64,000 bases of DNA, from contig CM065699.1 in the NCBI GenBank assembly GCA_017654935.2, forward strand, positions 18,802,359-18,866,358. The letters are read 5' to 3'. The DNA comes from Phymorhynchus buccinoides. Lineage: Eukaryota > Mollusca > Gastropoda > Neogastropoda > Raphitomidae. The notes under the pieces were generated by a model. The model saw only the letters and a list, made by a program, of their open reading frames with translations, ran no database searches and was not told the DNA's origin. The position numbers and the translations under genes were made by a program. Positions 1 through 13,164 of this stretch are shown here, piece by piece. The number at the start of each line of letters is the position of its first letter. Position 1 is the stretch's first letter.

Positions 1-1100
1 AAAAGGGAATTCACTCTTGCAAAAGGCAGCCATTCAGTGGCCTCAAATAGGGTTATTGGCGAGAATGATGCACTTGTAAAGTCAGTACTCAAGCGTCTAC
101 TAAGGGCATTCTCTTTTTTTATTCCTGCAAACTTACAATCAAAATAAATTCACACATCAATCCTATAAAAAAAAATCAGCTTTCATGAATATTACCATGC
201 ATTTTTTTCATAAGGTTCCAAACATACCTTTTTGATAACAGTAAAACAAAAATACTGCTATTCTGAATGACAATTCTTCTGTGGACAAATGAGGAGAAAG
301 AGAGCAGGTAGGGGACTCAATACTGAAGTCTGAATTGCTCAATGATTAGGACTTTCTACTTGTATTAAGATGGGGAACACGTGACTAAGACTTGGATTGT
401 AAAACAAATGTGTAAACTCAAACAAAAAGAGAGACGCAAATCAATATGTCAGATTAATTAAGCAGATTCGCACAAATATAATCACAAGAGGAAAGAGAGA
501 AAGAAAGAGTGGACAGAATAATTGAAATGATGTAGAATAGATTTCATAGGTTGGTGGATACAGGTAAAGTTTCTTTTTCTGACTCAAATCATACTACCAG
601 ATATTTATAGGCAACGACGTCGCACCTAGCTACATGCACAGGTAAGATAAACACTCATTTCTTAAAAGAAAAACTACCGGTAAAAAAGATAAGAGACAAT
701 ACTGTACTTAAGATTGAATTTATACAGTCATGGTTGAAGAGACAAAACTGTACGCAGGATTTAAATTATACAGTAATAGCATTCGGTTGATGAACTCAAC
801 AATACATAACGTCGCTGTCCGACGTTAACCATGTATCTACAAAATTTGACAAAAATAGATTTTTTTTTTACTGAAACTCCTTCCAGTGACCTCACGCAGG
901 TCTTCTATAAATATCTTGTGTCTGCGACCAATGAAAATGCTAAAATTTGTCACATGATACCACGGACATAATCGTGTATGTGGCGGGTTGTGGGGGAGGG
1001 GAGGATTGGGGGAGATGGAGGAAAAGAAGCGAGCAACGCACTAAGACGACGAAGCACAGTAAGCAGGCAGCGCTAGATATATTCTGCAAAATACCTAAAT
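1..1100. repeat. Direct duplication, copy A
   Basis: 1-990 matches 5747-6737 with few changes. 991-1100 then matches 7271-7390; the ~530 bp between is absent here. No gene seen. Confidence 0.92.
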
Positions 1101-1255
1101 GTGTGTGTGTTTGCATGTAGTGTGTTCGTGTCTGTGTGTCTGTGTGCGCGTGTTTAGTGCGTGCGTGTGTGCGTGCGTGCGCGCGTGTGTATAATCTATA
1201 TATTTTTGACGTTTATTTATTTATATTGCTTGATGGTTTATTCATTTATTATTGT

Positions 1256-1325
1256 AAGCGCTTAATTAGGGCTTTTTTTTTAAAGATTAGGCGCTATACA
1301 TGCTAATTATTATTATTATTAAAAG
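1256..1325 (+). repeat. Retroposon 3' tail (GCGCTATA + ATT repeat)
   Basis: AAGCGCTTAATTAGGGC followed by AGGCGCTATACATGC and (ATT)n, a tail type shared with 35440, 44245 and 45975. Confidence 0.5.
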
Positions 1326-1559
1326 AAGAAAATAAAGAAGAAGAAAACGGAAGAGGAGGAGGAAGAACAACAATTTGTTATGGCCGTTGTGGTTGTGTCC
1401 TGTATTTCACCAATCAATATCATACACATATCAAATGTATATAATCATCTGCTATTTATATTATGTGGAGATTATTTTATTTTATTTGTCAAATACATAC
1501 CCTACATTCCTTTTTTTCATAATGGCCTTTTATGAGTGTATTGGATGGTTCAAATTACA

Positions 1560-1571
1560 AGTTTTGTGTGC

Positions 1572-1602
<31 letters not shown>

Positions 1603-1785
1603 CGTGCGTGTATGTGTGTGTGAGCGTGCGTCTATAGTGTGCTTTTTTTAGGGCATGTTAAATATCCACCTACTGTACATAATAAATTATCAGATGTTAA
1701 AACACAAACCGTTTTACTTGGTTTTTAAACAAAATTCGTGCCCGAGTAAAGATTGTTTGAGCCTTAACATACTACTGAAGATTAA

Positions 1786-1820
<35 letters not shown>

Positions 1821-1846
1821 TGCGCGCGCGTTTGTGTGTGTGTGTA
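1560..1846. repeat. Two TG/CG microsatellites
   Basis: 1565-1625 and 1785-1846, TG with TGCGCGCG interruptions. Flanks have no gene. Confidence 0.95.
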
Positions 1847-1867
1847 CTGTTTATTCGTTGTTGTTGA

Positions 1868-2125
1868 TGTACCCTGGCTTAAAGACTCCAGGGATCATCC
1901 CAATACCCGAAGCACTTGAACACTATGGTACAAATGCACCAGCTAGGGATGAGAACATTACGTGTGTGACCGTTTTTGATTACCCCGCCACGTGAACAGC
2001 CACACTCCGACTTCGGAGGATTTTGGACTGATGATGTTATGCTAGGTGCTTGTCATGGCTAAAGACAATCCCCGCATAACTATGCAGAACATAGCAACAT
2101 TTTGATGTAGCCTTGGTGTTCTAGC
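1868..2125 (+). repeat. Interspersed repeat (ACTCCAGGGATCATCCC), copy 1
   Basis: ACTCCAGGGATCATCCCAA, CACTTGAACACTATGG, GATGAGAACATTACGTGTGT. Begins next to a GTT-rich tract. Other copies 13875-14180 and 35984-36130. Confidence 0.8.
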
Positions 2126-2349
2126 ATATGTCTGGCACAGCCTTATGCCAAGGTAGATTCATTGTTGTAATACATCTCTTATTTTGGCATATTGCAGGCA
2201 TTATACGATACCTGAATACAAAAATTATGGATTCTTTTTCAATGAATGCGAATGGGTTTTTTTTGGGGGGGTTGGGGTTTACAATTATACTGGTTTTAAA
2301 ACTTCGTTGGTATAAATATTTGAAATGCAGAGACATATCTTTATAATTA

Positions 2350-2563
2350 GGGGAAGACGGGGTAAAAAGCGCATGGGCGGGTAAGAAGCCCACCCCAATT
2401 ATCTCATGAAATGAAGCAAATTTCAGTCTCATTTTGCCCATGAGACGAGCGTTAATGTCTAGCATTCGTCTCATGGGCAAATTTGACTGACATTTTCTTT
2501 ATTTCATGAGATAATTGGGGTGGGCTTCTTACCCGCCCATGCGCTTTTTACCCCGTCTTCCCC
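2350..2563. mobile_element. 214-bp palindromic MITE, copy 1
   Basis: Near-perfect long palindrome with ends GGGGAAGACGGGG and its complement, flanked by TA at 2348 and 2564. Arms ~100 bp. Second copy at 32034 has the same length. Confidence 0.92.
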
Positions 2564-2565
2564 TA

Positions 2566-3090
2566 TGTAAGGTTGTACATTATTTACCTCCGATTTACAC
2601 CTTGTAGTTATTGTTTATGTTGTTGCTGGGTTTTGTTGGTTTGTTTTCGCTATTTTTGCGATAATCACATTTGCTGCCTTTGCATGACACTTTTTTTTGC
2701 ATCTATAACAATCTTTGCGCAATATTAAAAGCATAACATAATAATTTGTACGCATTACTTTATGATTGTACCTGCTCGCACCTACAAGTTTTAAAATAAT
2801 ATTTTGAGGGAATAACGTGTAACCTATTGTGTGGCACTTGAAGAAATCATTCCTACTTGCATGGCACTGGGCAATAATTGAACTTTAATCTTAACTGTGA
2901 TGTATTCCTAGTTTTATTTATGTATTTAAAAGCCTTTACAATTTATTTTACATGATGGATGAATAAATCTGAAAGTATTTACAGCATTGAATGTCGCCTT
3001 GTGTGCGCGTGTGTGTGTAAGTCAAAGTGTGTGGTTTCTACAGTTAAGTTCTACTTTGCGGTCTATCTAACTTCCTATTTTTCCCACTCA
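2566..3090. other. Unannotated AT-rich DNA
   Basis: Nothing supported. Confidence 0.6.
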
Positions 3091-3282
3091 TTCTATCCCA
3101 TTCACACACACACACGCACGAGCATGCGCGCGCACACACAAATGTTGGTAAATGTTCAATTCCGGGCTACACACACACATGCACGCACACACACACATAT
3201 ATACAACGGTACACACACGTAAAGGACACATAAGCACTCACATGTGCGTGTGTACACACACACACACACACACACACACAGA
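3091..3282. repeat. Interrupted (CA)n block
   Basis: Several CA runs with CGCACG interruptions. Confidence 0.93.
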
Positions 3283-3940
3283 GCCTTTTTCTCACTTTAT
3301 TGAAAATGACAAAGCAGGCTAAAATAATTTTTCACATTTCTTATTATTGTTAATTAATTAGTAATTTAGTCCCTTCAACCTACACGTCATTACATCACTG
3401 AAAGCGAAAGGCCACATGCAATAATCAAAAGATAACGAACAACAACCATACAAATGACAACACCCACCATCTTCGCATATCAATACAAATATAAAACGAT
3501 AGCAAGGGAGTCACAAAATAGTCACTTTTTTTTGGTTACAAAAATAAATATGAATGGACAAATAAATTTGGAGGGTAGGTAGTATTAGACCAAAAAAAAG
3601 TTTAAAATATCAGAGTTCGAAAAAAATATCACTCATGCTTATTAACAATAAGCTTGCAATGTTGTCCAAATGCGCATGATTTTTTTACATTAAAAAACCC
3701 CAAACACTCAGTTTCAGTGGAAATTTGATTTTCATTCAAGCATATATTTTAATTTGAAAGGTTATCCAGAAATGATCGTTCAAACACCTTGAGCAATGTA
3801 CGCGAGTCAATCGCGACCAACCATGACTTGCAGATAGCAGAGGAGGCAGCTGCTAATCCTGAGGGCTGCGCCAGAATTTGTGTTTAGTGGAGATGTTTGC
3901 ACAGTCACACAAAAATCGCATGCAGCAACAACAAAAATTG

Positions 3941-4032
3941 GGTGGCGCGCCTCTGGCTGCGACGCGCTCTCCAGGTGGGAGCAACCCGAATTTCACAGAG
4001 ACGCCTCTGTGACTATAAAGTACCTAATAGTA
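3941..4032 (+). repeat. Short interspersed repeat, copy 1 (other copy 48434-48510)
   Basis: TGGGTGGCGCGCCTCTGGCT through GGTGGGAGCAACCC and TTTCACAGAGACGCCTCTGT; the other copy shares this almost base for base and continues into (CCTAA)n. Confidence 0.7.
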
Positions 4033-5690
4033 CCTAAAAAAGAGTACATCCCCACACTGTCTGCCAACAGAACAAGGACAGCTGGCGCTAGGGGAAAGAT
4101 CCGAAAGCCAACAAATTCCCTTGGTTCCAGCACTAATGAAAGTCTTCTCCGCATTTGAGACTTGTGGTTATTAAACCCAGAGCCGCCATATATAAAGCGT
4201 TCACGCGAGGCGAGAGGCATCATTCTTATCGCGGCAGGCGAGAGAGACGGTGCAACTGTTCTTTTTTCTCTGTTGCTCGAGCCACTGTGAGTCAGAACTT
4301 CGCAGCGACTAGGCTAGCGGTCTACACCCGATCCCTAGGATCGGTAGTTGTCCCTTTAACTGAAGACTAACCTCTATCATGATTTTCCATTGCTATAAAC
4401 AAAAACCTCGATGTACAGCTCCCACCTCACTATTAGCCAACGATTCAGGCTATTGCCAACCAATAATAAAACCTATTGATTTTGAGGAAAGGGCTTAGAC
4501 CAGTATCAGGCCAAACTCTATTGAATAGAGCATTTGCCACGCGCCGGTGACCTTGAATTTCACTGAGTTGAATTTAGAGAGTTGAACTAGAGAGGTCAGC
4601 GCAACTCGGGCAGAACGAGCTCGGGCAAATTAGTAGTCTAGTATAGTGAACGAACACTCGTGGCAAACGCCCTATTGCATGGTAAGCAAACAGAGAGCTT
4701 CAACACGCAGCTGGCTGAGATTCGCTTGTAAGAACTTTTTTTTTGTTGCAACATTGATTGGCAGAGACTTTGCAAAGTCTCTTCCCGATTCTTTCACCAA
4801 AAGTTGAAGAAAAAATCTACTGTCTTCATCTCTCGTTTTTGCGCTGGCTTGCCAGACGAAGTGTAGCAATATATTAACAAGCTAAGTGTTGGTTAGCGAG
4901 TTCGGAACTGATCATGACTGAACACAGGTCACACAGGTCAAAAGAACACAGGTTCAACTGAAAACAAACGAACATGTCATCATCACTTCAGAATGCATCT
5001 TCACCACACAAAAAAACTTTTACCATCCAACGAAACAATTCAAGCCACAAGTTATGCTTTCCTTTTTTAAACATCCAACAAGCCAAGCATTTTCAAGCTT
5101 GGGTCAAACCAAGCACTTGTTCTGATTAAATATCCTTAGCGGAATACCTTCATGAGTCAGTCAGTTAGTACCAAAATAAGGGACTTGACTTTCATTCATT
5201 TTATTTTACAAATTTTTTTTGGGGGGAAATAGTAACTTTAAATCTTACATTACAGAGCTATTTTCAGACTAATTGTGACTTCCCCCTTGTAAATTAGGTT
5301 ACTTATCTTCCTTTACGTATGGAGTAGATGTTTTATTTCCATAAAAAATACATAACTGTTTCAGTTAAATTACTCTTCCTTGAGTAAAATGCTAAATAAT
5401 GTGCATTTCATTTGCTTTCACAACATCGACAAAGCACTATTTCCTTTAAATTAAAGTAAGATTTTATTTCGCCATTGCTCGGGTCAAGCGTGACATTCAA
5501 AACATCTCCTCTATCAGTGGTTAAAACAAATTGGAAGTCATTCACAAAATAACCAGATGATGAAATAAGGCTTTACGCCCTCTTCGGCCTTTCGGCCATG
5601 TGGGGCCAATAACCAGATGGTTCATTTGAAAAATATTTATAGTTAATACCAGGGAAGACTGCAACCAAGATATCACAGACTATTGGCCAC
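4033..5690. other. Unannotated unique DNA
   Basis: Only short frames without family resemblance. 5690-5746 begins the GGGTTAT/CAAGGGC-type repeat also seen at 38830-39030. Confidence 0.55.
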
Positions 5691-5746
5691 TGCAGCTAGG
5701 GTTATAACGCCCTTGATGAGAGTTAAGCCCTTGTTGGTCAGTATCC

Positions 5747-7390
5747 AAAAGGGAATTCACTCTTGCAAAAGGCAGCCATTCAGTGGCCTCAAATAGGGTT
5801 ATTGGCGAGAATTATGCCCTTGTAAGGTCAGTACTCAAGCGTCTACTAAGGGCATTCTCTTTTTTTATTCCTGCAAACTTACAATCAAAATAAATTCACA
5901 CATCAATCCTATAAAAAAAAATCAGCTTTCATGAATATTACCATGCATTTTTTTCATAAGGTTCCAAACATACCTTTTTGATAACAGTAAAACAAAAATA
6001 CTGCTATTCTGAATGACAATTCTTCTGTGGACAAATGAGGAGAAAGAGAGCAGGTAGGGGACTCAATACTGAAGTCTGAATTGCTCAATGATTAGGACTT
6101 TCTACTTGTATTAAGATGGGGAACACGTGACTAAGACTTGGATTGTAAAACAAATGCGTAAACTCAAACAAAAAGAGAGACGCAAATCAATATCTGTCAG
6201 ATTAATTAAGCAGATTCGCACAAATATAATCACAAGAGGAAAGAGAGAAAGAAAGAGTGGACAGAATAATTGAAATGATGTAGAATAGATTTCATAGGTT
6301 GGTGGATACAGGTAAAGTTTCTTTTTCTGACTCAAATCATACTACCAGATATTTATAGGCAACGACGTCGCACCTAGCTACATGCACAGGTAAGATAAAC
6401 ACTCATTTCTTAAAAGAAAAACTACCGGTAAAAAAGATAAGAGACAATACTGTACTTAAGATTGAATTTATACAGTCATGGCTGAAGAGACAAAACTGTA
6501 CGCAGGATTTAAATTATACAGTAATAGCATTCGGTTGATGAACTCAACAATACATAACGTCGCTGTCCGACGCTAACCGTGTATCTACAAAATTTGACAA
6601 AAATAGATTTTTTTACTGAAACTCCTTCCAGTGACCTCACGCAGGTCTTCTATAAATATCTTGTGTCTGCGACCAATGAAAATGCTCAAATTTGTCACAT
6701 GATACCACGGAAATAATCGTGTATGTGGCGGGTTGTTGCTGGTTTTGACGCGATAAGCGTGTAACTGGTCACGCTAATCGTGTAACTGCCGGCAGCTGTC
6801 GTATCTCCCATTGTGAGAACAATGCACTAACTTTGTGACTAACCGTGTAACTGAATTATCACGAACATTTTGGGTGTTAATGCAACTTTTATTGTGTCAC
6901 ATGTTTACTCATCGGTAAAGAAGAAGGGTCAAGCATATATCAAATGGGGATTGACTTTGTAGCAGGCGACAATATGTTTTTTGATGCTCCTGTAAAATCA
7001 CTGATTGTGTAAATACACGGTTAGCGTCGGACAGCGACGATAAATAATTACAATGATGTCCACACTCTAAATTAATGCGAACAAAACACAGTGTAATAAA
7101 TGTTGTACATCTATATACATATAAAAAGCAGTTTGCGTGTATGTGCGTCTGCGTGTCTGTTCAGGCTGCAGGCAAGAGGATGGAAGGAACGGCTAACGCA
7201 CGCAGAGTGGGCGCAGTGGGAAAAGGGGAAGTAAGGATGAAGGGGGTGGGGATGGAGAGGCTTGAGGTGGGGGGTTGTGGGGGTGGGGAGGATTGGGGGA
7301 GATGGAGAAAAAGAAGCGAGCAACGCACTAAGAAGACGAAGCACAGTAAGCAGGCAGCGCTAGATATATTCTGCAAAATACCTAAATGGA
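5747..7390. repeat. Direct duplication, copy B
   Basis: Copy of 1-1100 that also holds the intervening segment and the right half of the TIR element. No gene seen. Confidence 0.92.
6558..7038. mobile_element. TIR element with ~27-bp ends, ~480 bp
   Basis: CGTCGCTGTCCGACGCTAAC at the left, complement at the right, with CGTGTAACTG repeated at least three times inside. The left end alone survives in the duplicate at ~812. Confidence 0.75.
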
Positions 7391-8800
7391 ACATCAAATA
7401 CAAGCTACCTTGAAACAGCATTCATTTCGTAACCGAATCGCATAACAAACAACAAATTCAGTTCCAAAGTCTAAATGAACAGCACCCACACACAGTGAGT
7501 TTAGCCCATATTTTTCACACAAAACAGCAAATTGATTCCTAATTTTGTTTTTCGATTCAAAGTTTTAAAAAATATTAAAATGATGACAAGCACTGCCGCA
7601 TGACATACACATCAAAATTACACATGTCAAAGAATATTTCGCAACAACAAAATACTGAACTGACAATCATGGCAGAGCTATGACGTACAGACATGTTATC
7701 TTTTAATTTTTACTTCCTAAAATGACTGCAGAATCAATTCCAAACATCAAACTAATTACCACACAATTCGACAAATTATTTTACAACGCATCTTTATACA
7801 AAAATATCAGGATCAGTTCTAACGCACACATATTATAACCATGCAGGATTTGACACGAAACACAGAAAAAGAAGCACAATACATTAAAAGCAAGGAATTC
7901 GGAAGGCCACTGTATTGAATGTTCCATCACATTATATGGGAGAGATCTGCGCACACAAAGTCAGAACATTAGGATCAGTATACAGTATACTTCACAACAA
8001 CAGCAACATAAACAGCGAAATGCTACAAAGTTTTTATTTTCAAAAATAAAGGACACAAACATAATACAAGGTCCTCTTTATTTAGGATATCACACAAGTT
8101 TTAGTGTCAACAAGGGTGACCATTTGAGAAACAAACGTTTTCCAATATTTATACATTTATTTTTAAAAAACGATTCTTAAGTAAGAGATCAGGAAAAAAC
8201 AAGCAAGCGAAAGCAAAGACCCTTATTTCTAGCAGAAGAGGGCTACAGAGTGGCAAATTATTCAAGTACTGGTAGGAATAGCTGCAATTTAATTACAAAT
8301 TATTCCCGTTTTGCAGTTTGCTTCACCCCTTCATTCAATAAGGAGACAGATGTTTTGATCTTTTTGCAACCCATAAACCTGTGATTATCATTCTGTTAAC
8401 AAACTAAACCACACTCCCATGGGTGCAACTACACAAAATGAAAAACAAATGAAAGGCCGGGGTCATGTCCCCCTGCAGCTGAAAAAAAAAAGTGATTTAT
8501 GAAGGTATTTCAGTTTGCTTTTTCCACAATGTATACAAATGCTTATTTTAAAGTGTTTGAAAAATACAGTAGACGCACAAAGATGTCGTTTGACAAATTT
8601 AAGAAAAAGGAACTTCCTTTTCTGGTAAAGTTCAAAAACAGGAAATCCTTGTATACCAGGTATACCAGGAAAAGTTGCACCCATGCTCCTAATACCAACA
8701 ACATCATAATGTTGCAACTCAAGTATATGTACACATGAAATAATGGAAACCATTTTGACAACAGCTCAATGGAAACGATTTTGACATTAGCAAATAACAG
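7391..8800. other. Unannotated AT-rich DNA
   Basis: No exon or repeat recognised. Confidence 0.55.
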
Positions 8801-8807
8801 GTTTCAG

Positions 8808-9048
8808 CTCTTCTAGCACCAAGGGTGAATACGTAAGCCCTAGACATAATTCTACACTCCCACCAAATACATAAACATTCTCTGCCAAGTACCCTGCCAT
8901 GTGTTTGCCTTTCTTAAGAGATTACGTTGACCGTTTCTTCAATTGAAGCAATGCATGCGTACTCGAAGAAAAAAAAGTTACTCCCGTCTTGTCAGCTGAG
9001 ATGCAGCGGACAACGAAGATCGTCAAAAAATACATGGCGCTAGAAGAG
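8808..9048. mobile_element. MITE, CTCTTCTAG family, copy 1
   Basis: Ends CTCTTCTAGCACC and GGCGCTAGAAGAG; right TTAA at 9049. Shares ACTCCCACCAAAT, AAGTACCCTGCCATGTGTTT and TACATGGCGC with copies at 38563, 52099, 62374, 63131 and 63887. Confidence 0.8.
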
Positions 9049-9754
9049 TTAACAGGCTGTACCAAAACTATATAGTTTCCCCCTTTTTTATGATTGTAAT
9101 AGTCTTATCTTTTGGTACCGAATACCTATTCTACCTTTTTGAAAGAGCACTGCTTTAAAATAAATTGCTAAGAAAATAAATAACTATGCTTGGAAAAACA
9201 GATATGACACAATGACATGTATGACAAGGACATGACAGGTACACCATGAATGACAGGGATTTTACCAAATTTTTGTCGTCTTATTTTTCCGTTCCCTTTT
9301 TCAAGAGATTAGAAATGAATCAAAAGAAACTGAAAGGCTGGTGGAGAGAGGGTAGGGGTGGGGGGAAATGGTGAAGGGAAAAGGGATGGAAAAGGGGACA
9401 GGGGGGGGGGGGGGGGGGGGGGAGATTGAAAGACAAAAAAACTGAGGCAATAACAGTAGAAATCCACAATCAAACACAAAATAATGGATGCAACAAACAC
9501 ATTTTCATACCCTTCTTTTTTTCTTCTAACTCTTATTCCATAACAAATAAAAATCATCCTTTTGGATAAAAAATATATAAGATCCTACGATAGTTCCTAA
9601 TTTGTGGACCTTTTTTTTTTAATCCTGTGATCGTTTCACAATCACATAACAATGAATGTGATGTTTGATCTAACAGCTCATTTTGATGTTACACGCAGGC
9701 AAGAGAAACATTCAATGTTAGCGAGCATTCAGACAAGACAGATATTTTGCTTAA

Positions 9755-10393
9755 CCCTCTTGGCACTGGATATAAAACGTGTGTATTGTAAAACAATGGC
9801 GTATAATTCAAGACTGCAGAGACGTCAACCGGTACTTCTTGTTTTCACCTCTCATATAAACATTTAACTGGGAAACCTACCGGTATACACTTTTAGAAAG
9901 AAGAAAGCTTGAATTTTGCAATGAAAGTAAAGAAAACAACTTTTCTTGAATATGGTGACAGCAGTAATCCAGTAAAGCACTTTCATAGTGGCTGCAAAGT
10001 ACTGTAAACAGTAACTGCAGCTACCCACACCCCCACCCCCATCCGTCACTACTACTCATGACAGACATATAAAAAGCATGCAGTCGAACCATTTTCCTTC
10101 ACTTTGCAACAAAAATACAAGCCTAATTACCTTGATAGTCTCCATCAGAGTAGCTATCAGCAACTTACTCATCGCTGGTGTCATCCTCATCCTCACAATC
10201 ACTACCGATCGATAAAATGGCCAGATTCAGACAGCAGGAAGTCGAAGTACGAGTGTTATGAGCTTTCTGATTGGTTAGCTGTATTCGCTTATTGGATTGG
10301 CTAAAGTTCAGCACGATATTTTAACTGAGCCACGCTCGTGGCTCATCGTGTTCGACCAAGGAGCCACGAACGTGACTCATCGTGCTAAAAGGG
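9755..10393. mobile_element. TTAA-flanked element, ~640 bp
   Basis: Begins CCCTCTTGGCACTGG, ends CGTGCTAAAAGGG, with TTAA at 9751 and 10394. Contains the internal repeat GAGCCACG-CGTGGCTCATCGTG near its right end. No transposase seen. Confidence 0.6.
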
Positions 10394-10398
10394 TTAAG

Positions 10399-10567
10399 AA
10401 ACACTAGACAACACTAGAAACTAGAAACATTGGACAACACTAGAAACTAGAAACACTAGACAACACTACAAACTAGAAACACTAGACAACACTAGAAACT
10501 AGAAACACTGGACAACACTACAAACTAGAAACACTGGACAACACTACAAACTAGAAACACTAGACAA
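10399..10567. repeat. 26-bp minisatellite, ~6.5 units
   Basis: Unit AAACACTAGACAACACTAGA followed by AACTAG, with a few substitutions. Confidence 0.92.
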
Positions 10568-11107
10568 ACAGATGGACAGGCCACTTTCAGACTAGAAATA
10601 AGAAGTAAAAAATAAACAGGCAAAATGTTGCCTTATTAAAGAAAACAAAAAAAGGATGGAAGCAAACAAAAACATCCACAGCGAATACACACCCAAAAAA
10701 ATCTTTAAACAAGTTCAATGACAATTTTTAAAAAAGACAATTATATCAATATTTATCTCACACATTAAATACAGATGACAAAAACAAAAACAAATCATCT
10801 TCCTACCAAACTGATGTGTGTGTGTGTGTTGTGAGTGCGTGCGTGCGTGTGTGTGTGTGTGTGTGTGCTCTAATTTAATCATATAAATGTGTGTAACATA
10901 TTTCATAGGTGTGTTTATACGCTCACTGCCTTCAAAATAGAAACTGTGATTCTATTTGTCAATGCAGACGTCACTCATGTTTTTGGTTCAACACCAAAAC
11001 AGTCTTCATAAATGACAATATTATTGCTCTATTTACAATACATCTACAGCTTATGAAAAACCCCAAAAATGGACACTGCATTGAGGGTTGTTGCGTGCCA
11101 AAAGGTA

Positions 11108-11766
11108 CCGTATTTTACAGACTATAAGGCGATACTATTTCCCCAGGCTGAGACCCCTGCACCTTAAAATAAAATGTGACAGAGTATAGGAAAACCAGGC
11201 TAAAGTCGGAAATTATCACTTTTGACGTTTTTATATAATCTGAAAGTTTCAATTCTACAGACTGAAAAGCAAAAAACAGAAATGAACTATCTGGCATAGT
11301 CTTTTTTCTATAATTTTTTATAGTTAACAAAATACACAGAATCAAGTCTAACTAAGCTACCTGTTTTTCTGCATTGCTAAGAATCTCTCTCAGCGACTTC
11401 AGCCGGGTTTTCCCATACTCTGTCACAAATAGTAAGAAAATGTAATAACAAAATCTTAATTTTATGTGAAATTTGGGGGAATCGCCTGAATGAACGAAAA
11501 ATAGTGTTCGACATCCTCTCGGTCTGGAACAGACACATATGGGACATTGGTAATTACAAAGATGGTGGGAACGATACTGGAGGCAATGCCCGGAGGCAGT
11601 GCAACTCCAGTAAAGTCCTGATTTTTTGCTAACAATACAGATAGGTGTAGCGGTAACCACGCCTCGGTTAAACCTCATCGGCTATGGTACCGCCACATAT
11701 AAGTAATATATGGTACTGGGGGGATCGCCTTACAATAAGGTGCGCCCTATAGTCCGAAAAATATGG
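11108..11766. mobile_element. TIR element (TATAAGGCG family) with a nested repeat
   Basis: Left CCGTATTTTACAGACTATAA, right GGTGCGCCCTATAGTCCG-AAAAATATGG, TA flanks at 11106 and 11767. Interrupted by the repeat at 11496-11692. Confidence 0.75.
11496..11692 (-). repeat. Interspersed repeat, copy 1 (mate 20228-20440)
   Basis: ~200 bp shared in inverted orientation with 20228-20440: ATAGGTGTAGCGGTAACCAC, GCCTCGGTTAAACCTCATCG and CATATGGGACATT. Confidence 0.8.
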
Positions 11767-12322
11767 TACTATCAATGTTCTCAGGTAAAAGCCAGAGGGC
11801 ACTATTCACCTTTCGTACATCTTCTGTGATAGTGTTGTTTGGCTTTCACCAGAGAACAATGATAGTAGTATTAGAGTACTGAGGGGGATTGCGTACGGTA
11901 CCCCTTAAGGCATTGGAAAAGATTAGGCAAGCATGACGTAATTTCTATATAATCTCTACAATGTCAAGGGGGGGGGGAGGTACGCACGGACCCAACCAAT
12001 GCGCAGACCTGTTAGTACTCTAGTACCTTCAGGCTCCTGGCATACAACCATAGATATTTACAACTGACCATTAAAAAACAACAACTAATGAACACAAGGA
12101 AGAATGTTAGCAAATGCACACAAATAATATCATTTCACACTGAACAATGATGTATGAAGTACAACAAATGCGCATGTCTTAACAGTGCGGGTTTTTCCCC
12201 CTGTATTTTTCACACTTACTTGAAGCTCATCTCAAGCACTAGTGACAGCTAAAAATCAAACTTTTATAAAGGACCCAATGCATTGATCTATTCTCAAAAA
12301 GGACAAATACAAAGGCACTTAC

Positions 12323-12327
<5 letters not shown>

Positions 12328-12371
<44 letters not shown>

Positions 12372-12390
12372 TGCACGCAAACACACACAC
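12328..12390. repeat. (CA)n microsatellite
   Basis: CA repeat with CGCACACATGC interruption. Confidence 0.95.
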
Positions 12391-12603
12391 TTAAAAAGAA
12401 ACCTGATCACCTACTCACAAGCTTAAAACGTTTCATTCATTCACTTACCATTAAAAAACGAATTTTTTAATAATTAAAGACACACTGACACCGACATTTT
12501 TTTTAATATATATACAAATAACAAACAATGAAACTGACACAAAATTTACAGGAAAAAAATGTCACTACCACAATGTAGTATAACTTTTTTTTTCTAAAGC
12601 TTA

Positions 12604-13160
12604 TTGATACAAATTCAACAGAGCAATATACAAACATCAGGAAAAGAATACCTTCATTTCACATACACGACATGTCATACAATCGAATACGAAATTTATT
12701 CACATTACAAAAATAACATACAACCCTACCAATTTAAATCATACATCCCTTCTGGTAACAGGCATGTAACTAGCTTAATACATAGGCTAAGACTTAATGC
12801 ATACAAAACAAAATATTCCAAGGAAGTTAGCTGTATTTGTCAAAGCAACATTTCTATTGAACATATATTACATTGCTCTAAATTAAATATTCTATCTACA
12901 GATTTTGCAAATATTGAAATAAATACTCTGCTATACAAAAAAGATAATTCATTTTTGATTAACCTAGCACAAAATATTTTACATAGTTCAGTAGGACACT
13001 TCTTATAACATGTTTTCAATTGCATGCTAGTATTTCTTTCTTTTTTTAATATTTTTTTTTTTTTTTTTCTTTTTTTCTTAATTTTTGTTGTTGATTTTAA
13101 TTCTGTTCGTGCAATATCATTGTGAAGTGAACACACTTTAAATAAAAGATTAATTCACAT
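12604..13160 (+). mobile_element. Possible LINE 3' fragment with zinc-knuckle-like block
   Basis: A 134-codon open frame ends with SLIHRLRLNAYKTKY and CICQSNISIEHILHC, resembling the Cys/His block near the end of some non-LTR polymerases. Then a T-rich 3' region with AATAAA at about 13141. AT-rich composition lowers confidence. Confidence 0.4.
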
Positions 13161-13164
13161 GACA

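Noticed and set aside
4155..4370. 71-codon Arg-rich frame as a gene
   Set aside because: No homologue, splice signal or supporting context.
10399..10567. Possible CRISPR-like array
   Set aside because: Contiguous 26-bp units without unique spacers, in a eukaryotic genome; it is a minisatellite.
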